Positions 15,490-30,091 of a DNA stretch of 40,234 nucleotides are shown piece after piece. The notes under the pieces were generated by a model that was not told where the DNA came from, made no database searches, and was given only the letters and a program-made list of their open reading frames with translations. Numbering within the stretch: position 1 is the first letter of the stretch; the number at the start of each line of letters is the position of its first letter. The position numbers and the translations under genes are program-made. This DNA is from Teichococcus aerophilus (GTDB taxonomy: Bacteria > Pseudomonadota > Alphaproteobacteria > Acetobacterales > Acetobacteraceae), in assembly GCF_014490485.1 (NCBI RefSeq), contig NZ_JACTVA010000049.1, positions 1 through 40,234 on the forward strand, in the 5' to 3' direction.

Positions 15490-17240
15490 GGCTGCTGCAG
15501 CCAGGCGACGGCGCCGAAGCCGCCCAGGCCCTCGGCTGCCAGGGCTGCGGCGAGGCCGGGGCGGGACTCGGCCAGGACCTCGCCCGGGCCGGGCTGGCAG
15601 GCCACCGGGGCATCGGCGAACTGCGCCGCAACGGTCAGGATGGCGCCATTGCCGAGGCGCCACTGAGCGCGCACGCCGGTGTCATGCAGCGCATGGGCGC
15701 CGAGGCTGGTGGCGGCGGCGAGATGCGGCGCCAGGGATTCCTTGCGGGCGCGCAGCAGGCTGCCGACGAAGGCCTCGACCGCCGCATGGCGCGGCTGCAG
15801 GCGCTCGGCCGGGTCGGGGCGGCTGGCCTCGAACGTGCCGGGGGCGTTGGGGTCGGGGATCTTCTCGCGCCGCTCCGGGTCGTTGAAAGAGGCGAAGCGG
15901 GCGAATTCCTTGCGGCGGCCTTCGCGCACGGCGGTGGCCAGTTCCTCGGTGGTGAAGCCGGTGAAGAACAGGAAGGGGCGTTCGGAAGCCCATTCATCGC
16001 CCATGAACAGCATGGGGACCTGGGGCGAGATCAGCAGCAGCAGCAGGGCGGCGCGCACGCCTTCCGGCTGGGCGAGCTGGGCGATGCGCTCGCCCATCGC
16101 GCGGTTGCCGACCTGGTCGTGCGTCTGCAGCGAGTTGATGAAGGCGCTGGGCGGCAGGTGGGCGCTTTGGCTGCCGCGGGCATGGCCGAGATTCTTCGAT
16201 TCCTCGCCTTGGTAGACGAAGCCGTTGGCCAGCGCGCGGGCCAGGTGGGCGGCCGGGCGGTCGGAATAGTCGGCGTAGTAGGATTCTTCCTCGCCGGTCA
16301 GCAGGACGTGCAGGCAGTGGTGGACGTCGTCGTTCCACTGCGCCTCGAAATCCGATTCCAGCAGGGTGGCGTCGTTGCGCTCATTCTCCAGCACCAGGGC
16401 GATGTGGCGGCCGGCGGTGGCCTGGCGGGCGCGGGCGGAGAGTTCCTGGAGGAAGGTGTCGTCCTCGATGGCATGCACGGCATCGAGGCGCAGGCCGTCG
16501 AAGCGGAATTCGGTGAGCCAGTAGAGGGCGTTCTCGATGAAGAAATCCCGCACCGGGGCGCGGGTGAAGTCGATGGACTGGCCCCAGGGATTGGCCTTGT
16601 CCTGGTGGAAGAAGACGGGGGCGATGGCGCCCCAGTAATTCCCGGACGGGCCGAAATGGTTGTAGACGACGTCGAGCATGATGGAGAGGCCGTGGCCATG
16701 CGCGGCATCGACCAGGGCGCGCAGCTCGTCCGGCGTGCCGTAGGTCTCGGCGGGGGCGTAGGGCAGGACGCCGTCATAGCCCCAGTTGCGCAGGCCGGCG
16801 AAATCCGCGACCGGCATCAGCTCCAGCGTCGTGACGCCGAGGGCGGCGAGGCGGGGCAGGTCGGCGATGACGCCCTTGTAGCCGCCATAGAGGCCGACAT
16901 GCAGTTCGTAGACCACGGATTGCGGCCAGGGCGTGCCCTTCCAATCCGGGTGCTGCCATTCATAGGCGGCGGGGTCGGTGACGACGCTCCAGCCATCCAC
17001 ATCGCCATCCTGGGCGGTGGAGGCGGGGTCGGGCACCGAGAGGCCGTTGCCGAGCTTGTAGCGATAGCGGGTGCCGGCGGGCGCCTCGGCCTCCAGCGAC
17101 CACCATTCGTCATCCTCCCGCCGCAGGGGCAGGGGGGCCTGGCCCTGGCGCTCCAGCATCACGGCCGAGTGGCCGGGCGCCCAGAGGCGGAAGCGGGTGA
17201 GGCCGGCGGCGGCGGGGATGGCACCGAAGGAGCGGGTCAT
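15486..17240 (-). CDS. treZ: Malto-oligosyltrehalose trehalohydrolase (TreZ)
   Basis: A 584-residue GH13 enzyme with an N-terminal CBM48-like domain (about 10-95), which cleaves maltooligosyl-trehalose to free trehalose. Motifs: the family-typical WGYDGVLPYAPAETYGTPD, DVVYNHFGPSGNY, the nucleophile region GLRLDAVHAI, acid/base LVLENERND and QTHDQVGNR. The ATG overlaps the glgX stop by four bases and its own stop overlaps the malQ GTG start. Its partner treY is about 5.8 kb further along the same strand, outside this operon. Confidence 0.95.
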   Translation of the reverse strand: MTRSFGAIPAAAGLTRFRLWAPGHSAVMLERQGQAPLPLRREDDEWWSLEAEAPAGTRYRYKLGNGLSVPDPASTAQDGDVDGWSVVTDPAAYEWQHPDWKGTPWPQSVVYELHVGLYGGYKGVIADLPRLAALGVTTLELMPVADFAGLRNWGYDGVLPYAPAETYGTPDELRALVDAAHGHGLSIMLDVVYNHFGPSGNYWGAIAPVFFHQDKANPWGQSIDFTRAPVRDFFIENALYWLTEFRFDGLRLDAVHAIEDDTFLQELSARARQATAGRHIALVLENERNDATLLESDFEAQWNDDVHHCLHVLLTGEEESYYADYSDRPAAHLARALANGFVYQGEESKNLGHARGSQSAHLPPSAFINSLQTHDQVGNRAMGERIAQLAQPEGVRAALLLLLISPQVPMLFMGDEWASERPFLFFTGFTTEELATAVREGRRKEFARFASFNDPERREKIPDPNAPGTFEASRPDPAERLQPRHAAVEAFVGSLLRARKESLAPHLAAATSLGAHALHDTGVRAQWRLGNGAILTVAAQFADAPVACQPGPGEVLAESRPGLAAALAAEGLGGFGAVAWLQQP

Positions 17241-19357
17241 GCGTTTGTCTCTGCCGGAACGAAGGCTACCAGAAGCCTGGCGGAATGGTGCGAAATTGTT
17301 TCGCTTGCGGTTTGGACGGTCCGCTCCTCCGCCTCCGGCTCCGCGCTGTCCAGCACCATGCGCCAGGGCAGCAGCGGGGCTGGCAGGTTGAAGGCGCGGT
17401 CCTCGGCCGTGCCGTTCACCAGCAGGAGGGAGACCTCGGCGCCGCCATCGACCGTGGCGGCGCGCCGGAGGACCAGCACGCGGCCTTCCGGGTCGTTCCA
17501 GGCCTCGGGCGTCATCAGCGAGCCGCGGTCGTCGAACCAGGCGATGTCGGCGATGCCGGGGAGCGGGAAGGTCTGGCCGTGCAGGTAGGTGGCGCTGCGC
17601 AGCGTGGGGTGGGCGCGGCGCAGCGCGGCGGCGCGGGCGAAGAAGTGGGAGAGGGCGATGCCGTCCGCGCCGCCCGAGCCGTGCGGGCCGTCCGACCAGT
17701 CGAGCCAGGAGATGTCGTTATCCTGGCAATAGGCGTTGTTGTTGCCGAGCTGGGTGCGGCCGAACTCGTCGCCGCCGAGCAGCATGGGCGTGCCGTGGGA
17801 GGCGAGCAGCGTCATCAGCATGGCGCGGCGGATGCGGGCGCGCTGGGCGAGGATGGCGGCATCCTCGGTCTCTCCTTCCGCCCCCCAGTTGGCGGAGAAG
17901 TTCTCGCCATGGCCGTCGCGGTTCTCCTCGCCATTGGCGAGGTTGTATTTCTCCGTGTAGGCGGTGAGGTCGTGCAGAGTGAAGCCGTCATGCGCGGCGA
18001 CGAAATTGATGCTGGCCCAGGGGCGACGGCGGCGCTTGTCGAACAGCTCGGACGAACCGGAGAGGCGGGCGGCGAGGTCGGGGCGGATGCCGTCGTCACC
18101 GCGCCAGAAGCGGCGGATGTCGTCGCGGAAGCGGTCGTTCCACTCGGAGAAGCCGGGCGGGTGGTTGCCGAGCTGGTAGCCGCCGGGGCCGATGTCCCAC
18201 GGCTCCGAGATCAGCTTCAGGCGTGAAAGGACGGGGTCCTGCCGCATGGCATCGAAGAAGCCCGAGCCGGGGTCGAAGCCATCCGCCTCCCGCCCCAGCG
18301 TGGTGCCGAGGTCGAAGCGGAAGCCGTCCACGCGGAACGAGGTTGCCCAGTAGCGGAGACTGTCCATGACCATCTGCAACACGCGCGGATGGGAAAGGTT
18401 GACGGTGTTGCCGCAGCCGGTCTCGTCGATGTAGCGGCGCGGCTGGCCGGGCAGGGTGCTGTAATAGCTGGCATTGTCCAGCCCGCGCCAGGAGAGGGTC
18501 GGGCCCATCTCGTCCGCTTCGCAGGTGTGGTTGTAGACGACGTCCAGGATCACCTCGATCCCCGCCGCGTGCAGGCGGCGGATGGCGACGCGGATCTCGT
18601 CCAGCGCGCCGGTGGAGAGGTAGCGGGGTTCCGGCGCGAAGAAGGAGAGGGTGGAGTAGCCCCAGTAGTTCTTGAGGCCCTTCTCCACCAGGAAGCGGTC
18701 CTGCACGAAGGCGTGCACCGGCAGCAGCTCGATCGCGGTGATGCCGAGCTTCTGCAGATGCTCGATGACGCGGGGGTCGGCCAGGGCGGCGAAGGTGCCG
18801 CGTTCGCGCGGTGCCAGGTCGTCGCGCAGGATGCTGAGGCCGCGCAGATGCGTCTCGTAGATAACGGTGCGGTCCCAGGGGACGTTGGGCGGGCGGTCAT
18901 CGCCCCAGTTGAAGGCGTCGTCGGTGACGATGGCCTTGGGCATGGCGGCGGCGCTGTCCCGCCGGTCGAACCCCAGATCGGCGCGGCTGCCATGGGCGCG
19001 GTAGCCGTAGAGGGCATCCGTCCAGCGCAGGGTGCCCTGCAACTGCTTGGCGTAGGGGTCCAGCAGCAGCTTGTTGGGGTTGAAGCGGTGGCCTTCCTCC
19101 GGCCGGTAGGGGCCGTGGACGCGGTAGCCATAGACCTGGCCGGGGCGGGCTTCCGGCAGGTAGCCGTGGAAGACCTCGTCCGTGCATTCGGGCAAAGCGA
19201 GCCGGGCGAGTTCCTTGCGCCCGGCCGCATCGAACAGGCAGAGCTCCACCTTCTCCGCATGCGCGGAGAAGAGGGCGAAGTTGACGCCCAACCCGTCCCA
19301 GCTGGCGCCGAGCGGGTCGGGCCTGCCCGGCAGCAGCCGGTCGGCGATGGGCGGCAA
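17237..19357 (-). CDS. glgX: Glycogen debranching enzyme GlgX
   Basis: A 706-residue GH13/CBM48 isoamylase-type enzyme that removes alpha-1,6 branches from glycogen or limit dextrins. Seen: the N-terminus GRPDPLGASWDGLGVNFALF, NPNKLLLDPYAKQL, DVVYNHTCE, the nucleophile region FRVDGFRFDLGTTLGR, acid/base LISEPWDIGPGGYQ and third acid in AAHDGFTLHDL. The start is TTG at 19357, one base after the glgB TAA, and gives the family's expected N-terminus. Very close linkage implies cotranscription with glgB. It opens the branched polymer so that TreY and TreZ can act on linear chain ends. Confidence 0.95.
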   Translation of the reverse strand: MPPIADRLLPGRPDPLGASWDGLGVNFALFSAHAEKVELCLFDAAGRKELARLALPECTDEVFHGYLPEARPGQVYGYRVHGPYRPEEGHRFNPNKLLLDPYAKQLQGTLRWTDALYGYRAHGSRADLGFDRRDSAAAMPKAIVTDDAFNWGDDRPPNVPWDRTVIYETHLRGLSILRDDLAPRERGTFAALADPRVIEHLQKLGITAIELLPVHAFVQDRFLVEKGLKNYWGYSTLSFFAPEPRYLSTGALDEIRVAIRRLHAAGIEVILDVVYNHTCEADEMGPTLSWRGLDNASYYSTLPGQPRRYIDETGCGNTVNLSHPRVLQMVMDSLRYWATSFRVDGFRFDLGTTLGREADGFDPGSGFFDAMRQDPVLSRLKLISEPWDIGPGGYQLGNHPPGFSEWNDRFRDDIRRFWRGDDGIRPDLAARLSGSSELFDKRRRRPWASINFVAAHDGFTLHDLTAYTEKYNLANGEENRDGHGENFSANWGAEGETEDAAILAQRARIRRAMLMTLLASHGTPMLLGGDEFGRTQLGNNNAYCQDNDISWLDWSDGPHGSGGADGIALSHFFARAAALRRAHPTLRSATYLHGQTFPLPGIADIAWFDDRGSLMTPEAWNDPEGRVLVLRRAATVDGGAEVSLLLVNGTAEDRAFNLPAPLLPWRMVLDSAEPEAEERTVQTASETISHHSARLLVAFVPAETNA

Positions 19358-19358
19358 C

Positions 19359-24843
<5,485 letters not shown>

Positions 24844-24845
24844 GT

Positions 24846-27800
24846 TCAGGCCTTGTCGGCGGCGCGGACGCGCCAGATGGCGAAGGGACGGTTGTACGGG
24901 TCCAGGCGCAGGTAACGGTGCGAGCCGTCCCAGCGCTCCTCGCCTCCATCCATGAGGTTCTCGGCAATCAGCGCGGCGCCTGGTGGCAGCCCCAGCTGGT
25001 ATTGCGGCAATTCGATATGCATCTCAGGCGCCTGGTACGGATCCATGCTGACGGCGACGAGGATGGCGTTGTCGCCCTCCGGCGTCGCCTTCAGGTACAG
25101 CATGACGTTATCATGGCCGGAGGCCAGGGCGGTGAAGCCCAGATGCGTCTGCAGCGCCGGGTTTTCCCGCCGGATGTGGTTCAGGCGGGTGATCTCGGCG
25201 GTGATGTTGCCGGGGCGGTCGTAGTCCCAGGCGCGGATCTGGTACTTCTCGCTATCCAGGTACTCTTCCTTGCCGGGCTTGACTGGCGTCGCCTCGCACA
25301 GTTCGAACCCGTTATAGACGCCCCAGAGGCCGGAGAGGGTGGCGGCCAGGGCGGCACGGATGAGGTGGCCGGGGCGGCCGCTGTGGTGCAGGAATTCCGG
25401 ATTGATGTCCGGCGTATTGACGAAGAAATGCGGGCGGAAGAAATCCGCCACCGGGGCTTCGTTCAGCTCCTGCATGTACTGCGTCATCTCCCAGCGCGTG
25501 TTGCGCCAGGTGAAGTAGGTATAGGACTGGCTGTAGCCGACCTTGGCCAGGCGATACATGACCTTGGGGCGGGTGAAGGCTTCCGAGAGGAACACGACCT
25601 CGGGCGCGCGCGCGCGGACCTCGCCGATCATCCATTCCCAGAAGGGCAGCGGCTTGGTGTGGGGGTTGTCCACGCGGAAAAGGTTGACGCCTTCCTTCAC
25701 CCAGAACAGCACCACGTCCCGCAGCGCCAGCCACAGGGCGGGCTTGGCGCCTTCGGTGTAGAAGTCGACGTTGACGATGTCCTCGTACTTCTTCGGCGGG
25801 TTCTCGGCGTAGCGGATGGTGCCGTCGGGCCGCCAGTCGAACCAGTCCGGGTGCTCCTTCAGCCAGGGGTGGTCCGGCGAGCACTGGATGGCGAAGTCCA
25901 GCGCCAGTTCCAGCCCGTGTTCCTTGGCGGCGGCGACGAGCTTGCGGAAATCGTCCAGCGTGCCGAGCTCGGGGTGCAGGGCATCGTGGCCGCCCTCGGC
26001 GGCGCCGATGGCGTAGGGGCTGCCGACATCACCGGGCTCGGGCGTCAGGGTGTTGTTGCGGCCCTTGCGGTTCTTCTGGCCGATCGGGTGGATGGGCGGG
26101 AAATAGAGGACGTCGAAGCCCATGTCCCGCACCCGCGGCAGCGCGTCGATGACATCGCCGAAGGTGCCGTGGCGGTGGGCATCGCCGCTCTGCGAGCGCG
26201 GGAAGATCTCGTACCAGGAGGAGAAGCCGGCGGCGCGGCGCTCGATATCCAGCGGCAGCAGCGGCTCCTGCCGGAGGCGGTGCGGGCGGGGGTCGGCGCG
26301 TTCCATCAGCGCGCGGGTCTCGGGCGCGTTGAACAGGGCGACGGCCTGCTCGTGGCTGGCGCCTTCCATCTGGCGCAGCGTCGCCGCCAGTGGTTCGCCG
26401 GCGGCGCCAAGGCGGGCGATGGCGGCCTCGACCAGCGCGGCGCCTTCCCGCCGTTCCAGCGTGACGTCGACACCGGCCTTGTGCTTCTTGGTGATCTCGT
26501 CCTGGAAAGCCGCGTACTGGTCCACCCAGCTTTCCACCGTGTAGACATGGCGGCCGATGCGTTCCGGCACGAAGCTGGCTTCCCAGACATCGTTGCCAGT
26601 GGGCAGCATCGGCACCTCCCGCCACTCGCTCTCATCGGCCGGGCGCCAGAGCAGGCTGACGGCGATCTTGGCGTGGCCGTCGGCGAAGACGTCAGCAGTG
26701 ACGGTGACGACCTGGCCGACCGAGCGCTTGACCGGGAAGCGGCCGCCATCGACGGCGGGCGCGATGGCCTCGATGGCGATGCGCGGGGCTTCGGTGGCCA
26801 GCTCGGCCGTCTCGGTCCCCTGGGGCAGCGGCAGGCGCACGGGCGCGGCGTCGTGGACAGGCAGCATCAGCACCTCCGCGGGGGCGAGGGTGAGACGGCC
26901 CCCGGCATCGAACACACCCGGCAGCAGCGCACCGGGCTCAGGCAGCAGGCCCAGCACCTGGCCGGCGGAGAGCCGGGCGGGGCGGAGCATGGATGGGTTG
27001 GCCAGGACCAGGGCGCGGCCCTTGGCCTCGCCTTCCTCGCCTTGCCACAGCAGCGCCAATGGCGCGTGCGGGGCGGAGAGCAGGCGGGGCGCGCCCTGGG
27101 CCAGGGCGGGCAGGCTGGCGCGGGTGGCGTTGGCCTGCTTCACCGCCGCCGAGATGTCGTAGCGGGCGCGCTGCCAGGGGCCGTGGCCCAGATCCTCGCG
27201 ATGCAAGGCGCCGTGCTCGAACCCCGCCGGCATCAGCCAGGCGCGGCCGGACAGGGCGGCGAGCTGCACGGACTGGCGGGCGGCGCGTTCGGCCAGCCGG
27301 CGGTCGGTGAAGCGGCCGGCGAGGCGCGGGCCGCCGGGGATCTCGGCATAGGCCAGCAGCGGCGCGGCCCGGCGCATCGTGGCCAGGGCATCGCGCCCGG
27401 GCACCAGCGGGGCAACGAGGTCGAAGCCCTCGACCGGCTGGGACGGGTCGCGGGGGCAGGCGATGAGCAGCAGGCCAGGCGCGGCGGCGCGGACCGACTG
27501 CGTCAGTTGCCGCAGCAGGCCGGCATCGGCCCAGGCGGGCAGGATGCAGCGGAAGCCCACGGCACCATCGGCGGCGGCGCGGGAAAGGCGGTTCTGCCAG
27601 CGTTCCAGCCAGGCCTGCGGGTTCCGCGACGTGGCGTGGTCGCCCCGGAAGCGGGGGTCGGGCGGTGCTGTGGGGTCGGCGGGGCCGGATGCCTCCATGT
27701 CTGCATCGAGCAGCAGCGCCAGGCCGTGGCGGCTGGCGGTGGCCGCTGCATCGGGCAGCGGGGCGGACAGGCAAATGGCATCGAAGCCCAGCGCGGCGGC

Positions 27801-27926
27801 ATGGGCGCAGGCGGCTTCGACGGCGTCGGCGCCGGACGGGCCGGTGGCCGTCGTGGCCAGCTGGGCGGTGTCCAGGTGATAGATGGCACCGGGGTGGGAG
27901 CGCAGGGTCATGGGCGGACTGGTCAA
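24846..27926 (-). CDS. glgE: Maltose-1-phosphate maltosyltransferase GlgE with N-terminal extension
   Basis: A 1026-residue protein. The GlgE core starts near residue 378 and includes the GlgE N-domain, an insertion segment, the GH13 barrel with nucleophile Asp753 (FRVDNPHTKPLPFWEW), acid/base Glu782 (FLSEAF) and Asp840 (NTPDINPEF). It extends alpha-1,4-glucan with maltose units from maltose-1-phosphate. The first 375 residues are extra compared with the roughly 670-700 aa actinobacterial enzymes. They resemble a GH13 barrel plus a beta domain but lack the catalytic residues (see findings). The TTG start at 27926 has GAGGGA upstream; ATG at 27911 is the alternative. It heads the six-gene operon; I saw no clear promoter in the 185 bases before it. 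Confidence 0.93.
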   Translation of the reverse strand: MTSPPMTLRSHPGAIYHLDTAQLATTATGPSGADAVEAACAHAAALGFDAICLSAPLPDAAATASRHGLALLLDADMEASGPADPTAPPDPRFRGDHATSRNPQAWLERWQNRLSRAAADGAVGFRCILPAWADAGLLRQLTQSVRAAAPGLLLIACPRDPSQPVEGFDLVAPLVPGRDALATMRRAAPLLAYAEIPGGPRLAGRFTDRRLAERAARQSVQLAALSGRAWLMPAGFEHGALHREDLGHGPWQRARYDISAAVKQANATRASLPALAQGAPRLLSAPHAPLALLWQGEEGEAKGRALVLANPSMLRPARLSAGQVLGLLPEPGALLPGVFDAGGRLTLAPAEVLMLPVHDAAPVRLPLPQGTETAELATEAPRIAIEAIAPAVDGGRFPVKRSVGQVVTVTADVFADGHAKIAVSLLWRPADESEWREVPMLPTGNDVWEASFVPERIGRHVYTVESWVDQYAAFQDEITKKHKAGVDVTLERREGAALVEAAIARLGAAGEPLAATLRQMEGASHEQAVALFNAPETRALMERADPRPHRLRQEPLLPLDIERRAAGFSSWYEIFPRSQSGDAHRHGTFGDVIDALPRVRDMGFDVLYFPPIHPIGQKNRKGRNNTLTPEPGDVGSPYAIGAAEGGHDALHPELGTLDDFRKLVAAAKEHGLELALDFAIQCSPDHPWLKEHPDWFDWRPDGTIRYAENPPKKYEDIVNVDFYTEGAKPALWLALRDVVLFWVKEGVNLFRVDNPHTKPLPFWEWMIGEVRARAPEVVFLSEAFTRPKVMYRLAKVGYSQSYTYFTWRNTRWEMTQYMQELNEAPVADFFRPHFFVNTPDINPEFLHHSGRPGHLIRAALAATLSGLWGVYNGFELCEATPVKPGKEEYLDSEKYQIRAWDYDRPGNITAEITRLNHIRRENPALQTHLGFTALASGHDNVMLYLKATPEGDNAILVAVSMDPYQAPEMHIELPQYQLGLPPGAALIAENLMDGGEERWDGSHRYLRLDPYNRPFAIWRVRAADKA

Positions 27927-28070
27927 GCGTTCTGGTCCCTCAGCGTCTTGGCCTCAGCGGGTCCCGGTGGAACCCTGGGGCTGTTTGGAAACCCCGAGGC
28001 CGCTTGGAACACCCGGCGTGGCGGCAGGATGTCGCCAGGTGGTCCGAACGGCCCTGATCGAGTCACGAAG

Positions 28071-28094
28071 CCGCCGGGGCGGGTGCCCCGGCGG
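28071..28094 (-). terminator. Perfect hairpin downstream of the DUF2383 gene
   Basis: CCGCCGGGGC / GCCCCGGCGG form a 10-bp stem with a 4-base loop, 17 bases past the stop of the DUF2383 gene and upstream of glgE. There is no T-run. It probably separates the stress cluster from the glgE operon. Confidence 0.5.
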
Positions 28095-28111
28095 GTGGTT
28101 CAGGCCCGGCC

Positions 28112-28780
28112 TCAGTAGCGGCGGCGGCCGCTGAGCAGGCGGGCGGTGAGGGCGGAAGCCGCGGTGACGATGACGGCCGACAGGATCGGGTTGCCGGTGA
28201 TCGTCTTGTTCAGGCGGCTCAGGCGGCCGACCAGGGAGTGGTCGACGGGCTGATCGGCATCCTCGCCCTCGTCCAGCATGGCGGCGTAGCGGTCCCGCGT
28301 CGCGCGGACCTGGCGGTGCTGGCGCTGCAGGAGCTGGCGGGCCTCGGACGGCAGGTCCTCGGCAAGGACGTCGTCATAGGCTTCCTCCAGGACCGCTTCG
28401 CCGCGCACGACCTCGCGCAGCACGCGGGCGCGGCCACGGCCGAACAGCTTGCCCTGCATATCCAGCACCACGCGGTGCACGGTGCCGATGGTGCTGCCTT
28501 CGCCGTCCGCCTGGATGCCGAGCTTGGTCAGCAGGGCATCCACGTCCTTGGCCATTTCCTCCCGCTTCGCGGCGAGCTCGGAGAACTCGATGCGCAGGAA
28601 GCGGTCGGAGGACTGGCGGCGGCCGATGTCGTAGCCGCGGTGGCTGTCATGCAGGTGGCTTGCGACCACCTTGAGCGCCGCATGGGCGGCACTCTCAGGC
28701 GTGCTGGCGGTGCTGGTGAGCTGACGCTCCGCCAGATTTTCCACGTCGGAAACAACGCCAGCGGGCTTGAAGATCGTCAT
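28112..28780 (-). CDS. DUF2383/PA2169-type four-helix-bundle protein
   Basis: A 222-residue, mostly helical protein. Residues about 30-175 fit the DUF2383 (PA2169-like, ferritin-like bundle) pattern: GYDIGRRQ, an LRIEFSELAAKREEMAKDV helix, GSTIGTVHRVVLDMQ, GEAVLEEAYDDVLAEDLP, and a last helix RQVRATRDRYAAML. The C-terminus carries one hydrophobic segment (about 196-214) before a basic tail, which could anchor it to the membrane. The family's biochemical role is not established; members often occur in stress gene clusters, as here. AAGGA lies upstream of the ATG. I found no EcfG-like promoter with proper spacing in the 207 bases before it. Confidence 0.75.
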   Translation of the reverse strand: MTIFKPAGVVSDVENLAERQLTSTASTPESAAHAALKVVASHLHDSHRGYDIGRRQSSDRFLRIEFSELAAKREEMAKDVDALLTKLGIQADGEGSTIGTVHRVVLDMQGKLFGRGRARVLREVVRGEAVLEEAYDDVLAEDLPSEARQLLQRQHRQVRATRDRYAAMLDEGEDADQPVDHSLVGRLSRLNKTITGNPILSAVIVTAASALTARLLSGRRRY

Positions 28781-28987
28781 GCGTTATCCTTCTCGCTCCG
28801 GGTTGTGAGACCTCGTGCGGCGACGCCTGACGGCGGGCCGCATGCCGTGACAACGGCGCAACGGCGAAATCGTTGAGTTCAAAAGCGAGGGCGTTGCAAG
28901 AAAAAGCCGCGCCGACGCTCGGGCGGCATCGCCGTCGCGGGGGTATTCGGCAGGGCCGCGCCAGGGCGTGCCCGGCGCGGGCGCGGC

Positions 28988-29260
28988 TCAGCGCTTGTCG
29001 GTCGGTGGGGTCTTGACGCCGGCGTCGGCGTACTTGCCCTCGGGGTATTCTTTCGTCGCGGTGGGCGGCAGCGGCGTGGGCGAAGGGTCCTCGCGCGGGG
29101 GCGTCTCGGGCGGCGGCGGGCTGGGCTCCGGGGGTGCCGGGGCCGGGGTTTCCTGCGGCGCCGGCTGCGGGCCGGCCGGGCTGGGGTTGCCGCCAGGCGA
29201 GGGAACTTCGGCCGGCTGCGGCGGAACCTGGCTGGTGGCGGGTGTCTGGGCCTGGGTCAT
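28988..29260 (-). CDS. Small proline-rich disordered protein
   Basis: A 90-residue protein, mostly Pro, Ala, Glu, Ser and Thr, without hydrophobic segments. The N-terminal half is low complexity; the last 22 residues (KEYPEGKYADAGVKTPP) are less biased and could be the conserved part. No signal peptide. ATG at 29260 is preferred over in-frame ATGs at 29278 and 29272 because GGAG lies 7 bases before it. Its place among small stress-type genes suggests a cytoplasmic stress-related role, but no family is recognised. Confidence 0.55.
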   Translation of the reverse strand: MTQAQTPATSQVPPQPAEVPSPGGNPSPAGPQPAPQETPAPAPPEPSPPPPETPPREDPSPTPLPPTATKEYPEGKYADAGVKTPPTDKR

Positions 29261-29370
29261 GCGATTCTCCATCGTCATTGTTGGGACATGGGCTGGTCGT
29301 GGCTCAGCAATCGCCGTTCAGGCCGGCGGGCAACTCCCAGGTCTGCGGTCCAGGATTGCCAGCCTTCCGT

Positions 29371-29391
29371 GCCTTCCCACTAAGGGAAGGC
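29371..29391. terminator. Short perfect hairpin between two small genes
   Basis: GCCTTCCC (29371-29378) and GGGAAGGC (29384-29391) form an 8-bp stem with a 5-base loop, 17 bases past the stop of the 79-residue gene. There is no T-run on either strand. Confidence 0.4.
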
Positions 29392-29408
29392 GGCTGCGCT
29401 GTGTGGCC

Positions 29409-29648
29409 TCAGCGCGTGTGGTTCTGGCGGATCAGCGTCTCGGCGGGCGGCAGGGCGGCGACCGCCTGGGCGGCCGGAGCGATGCCGGTGGTCTTGGAAC
29501 CGGTGGTCTTGGATGCGAGTTGCACCATTGTCTCCCGCGCTGCCATGCGGTGGCTGGCAAGACGCAGCGCCAGCGCGGCCCTCAGTTGGTAGGAGGGGCT
29601 TTCCGCATCAACCATGATGGCGGAAGGGCGGGAGAACTCAGCCAACAT
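29409..29648 (-). CDS. Hypothetical 79-residue protein
   Basis: A small protein, probably soluble, with an amphipathic helical centre (about 17-48, including LRAALALRLASHRMAARETM) and a Thr/Ala-rich tail. No known domain. The start at 29648 is chosen because GAGG precedes it by 9 bases; in-frame ATGs at 29657 and 29696 have poor ribosome sites. It follows the KGG gene by 58 bases on the same strand and is likely cotranscribed with it, hence possibly under the same EcfG-like promoter. A short TTGSKTTG repeat occurs near residues 48-55. Confidence 0.55.
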   Translation of the reverse strand: MLAEFSRPSAIMVDAESPSYQLRAALALRLASHRMAARETMVQLASKTTGSKTTGIAPAAQAVAALPPAETLIRQNHTR

Positions 29649-29706
29649 CGATAGCATCCTCTGCACGTCGCAGGCGGGGCGGCAGGATCGCCGCACCGCC
29701 CCTTAC

Positions 29707-30012
29707 TTACTCTTGGGTCGTTTCGGCACTGGTGCGCTTGGCGGCCGCCTGGCTGCGGTTGCCCTGCGTGGCCTGGCCACCCTTGCGGCCGGCCTGCGCC
29801 GCGAGCTCGCGGTTGCGAGAGAAGGAACGGGATTCGGCCTGCACACTCTGGCCACCCTTGCGGCCGGCTTCCGCGGCCAGGGCCGGGTCCTGCGCGAAGC
29901 TGCGCTTGGCGGCCGGAACGCTCTGCCCGCCCTTGGAGGCGATGTCGCGCTGCTTTGCCTGGTCCATCGAAGCGAAGCCTTGCTTCCCTCCACCACTGCG
30001 GGTCGTAGTCAT
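29707..30012 (-). CDS. KGG-repeat general stress protein (Con-10 like)
   Basis: A 101-residue hydrophilic protein with three KGGQ motifs starting at residues 27, 52 and 77, an exact 25-residue period, each followed by SV or AT. This is the KGG/Con-10 stress protein pattern seen in bacterial general stress proteins such as GsiB/YciG types and fungal conidiation protein 10. These proteins are disordered and linked to desiccation and stationary-phase survival; the exact mechanism is unknown. AAGGA lies 6 bases before the ATG. The best EcfG-like promoter of the window (GGAAC, 17 bases, GTT) is about 55 bases upstream. Confidence 0.85.
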   Translation of the reverse strand: MTTTRSGGGKQGFASMDQAKQRDIASKGGQSVPAAKRSFAQDPALAAEAGRKGGQSVQAESRSFSRNRELAAQAGRKGGQATQGNRSQAAAKRTSAETTQE

Positions 30013-30066
30013 TTGATTTCCTTCCTGTTCGTTGTGTTCCGCCGGGAGCGGGGGAGACAGGGGATC

Positions 30067-30091
30067 AACCGGGTCTTCACTGCCAAGTTCC
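30067..30091 (-). promoter_or_regulatory. EcfG-like promoter of the KGG stress gene
   Basis: On the minus strand GGAAC (30091-30087) is followed after 17 bases by GTT (30069-30067). This fits the alphaproteobacterial EcfG consensus GGAAC-N16/17-cGTT apart from the base before GTT, which is G. The bases after GGAAC are TT, as in the other sites of this cluster. Confidence 0.65.

Noticed and set aside
24918-28118. Plus-strand open frame of 1066 codons opposite glgE
   Set aside because: It lies antisense to a gene with clear catalytic motifs, its product is Gly/Ala/Val/Gln-rich without domains, and such mirror frames are expected in very GC-rich DNA.
28781-28987. EcfG-like promoter before the DUF2383 gene
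   Set aside because: A TGAAC and two CGTT elements are present, but the spacings (13 and 21 bases) do not match the 16-17 seen in the other sites.
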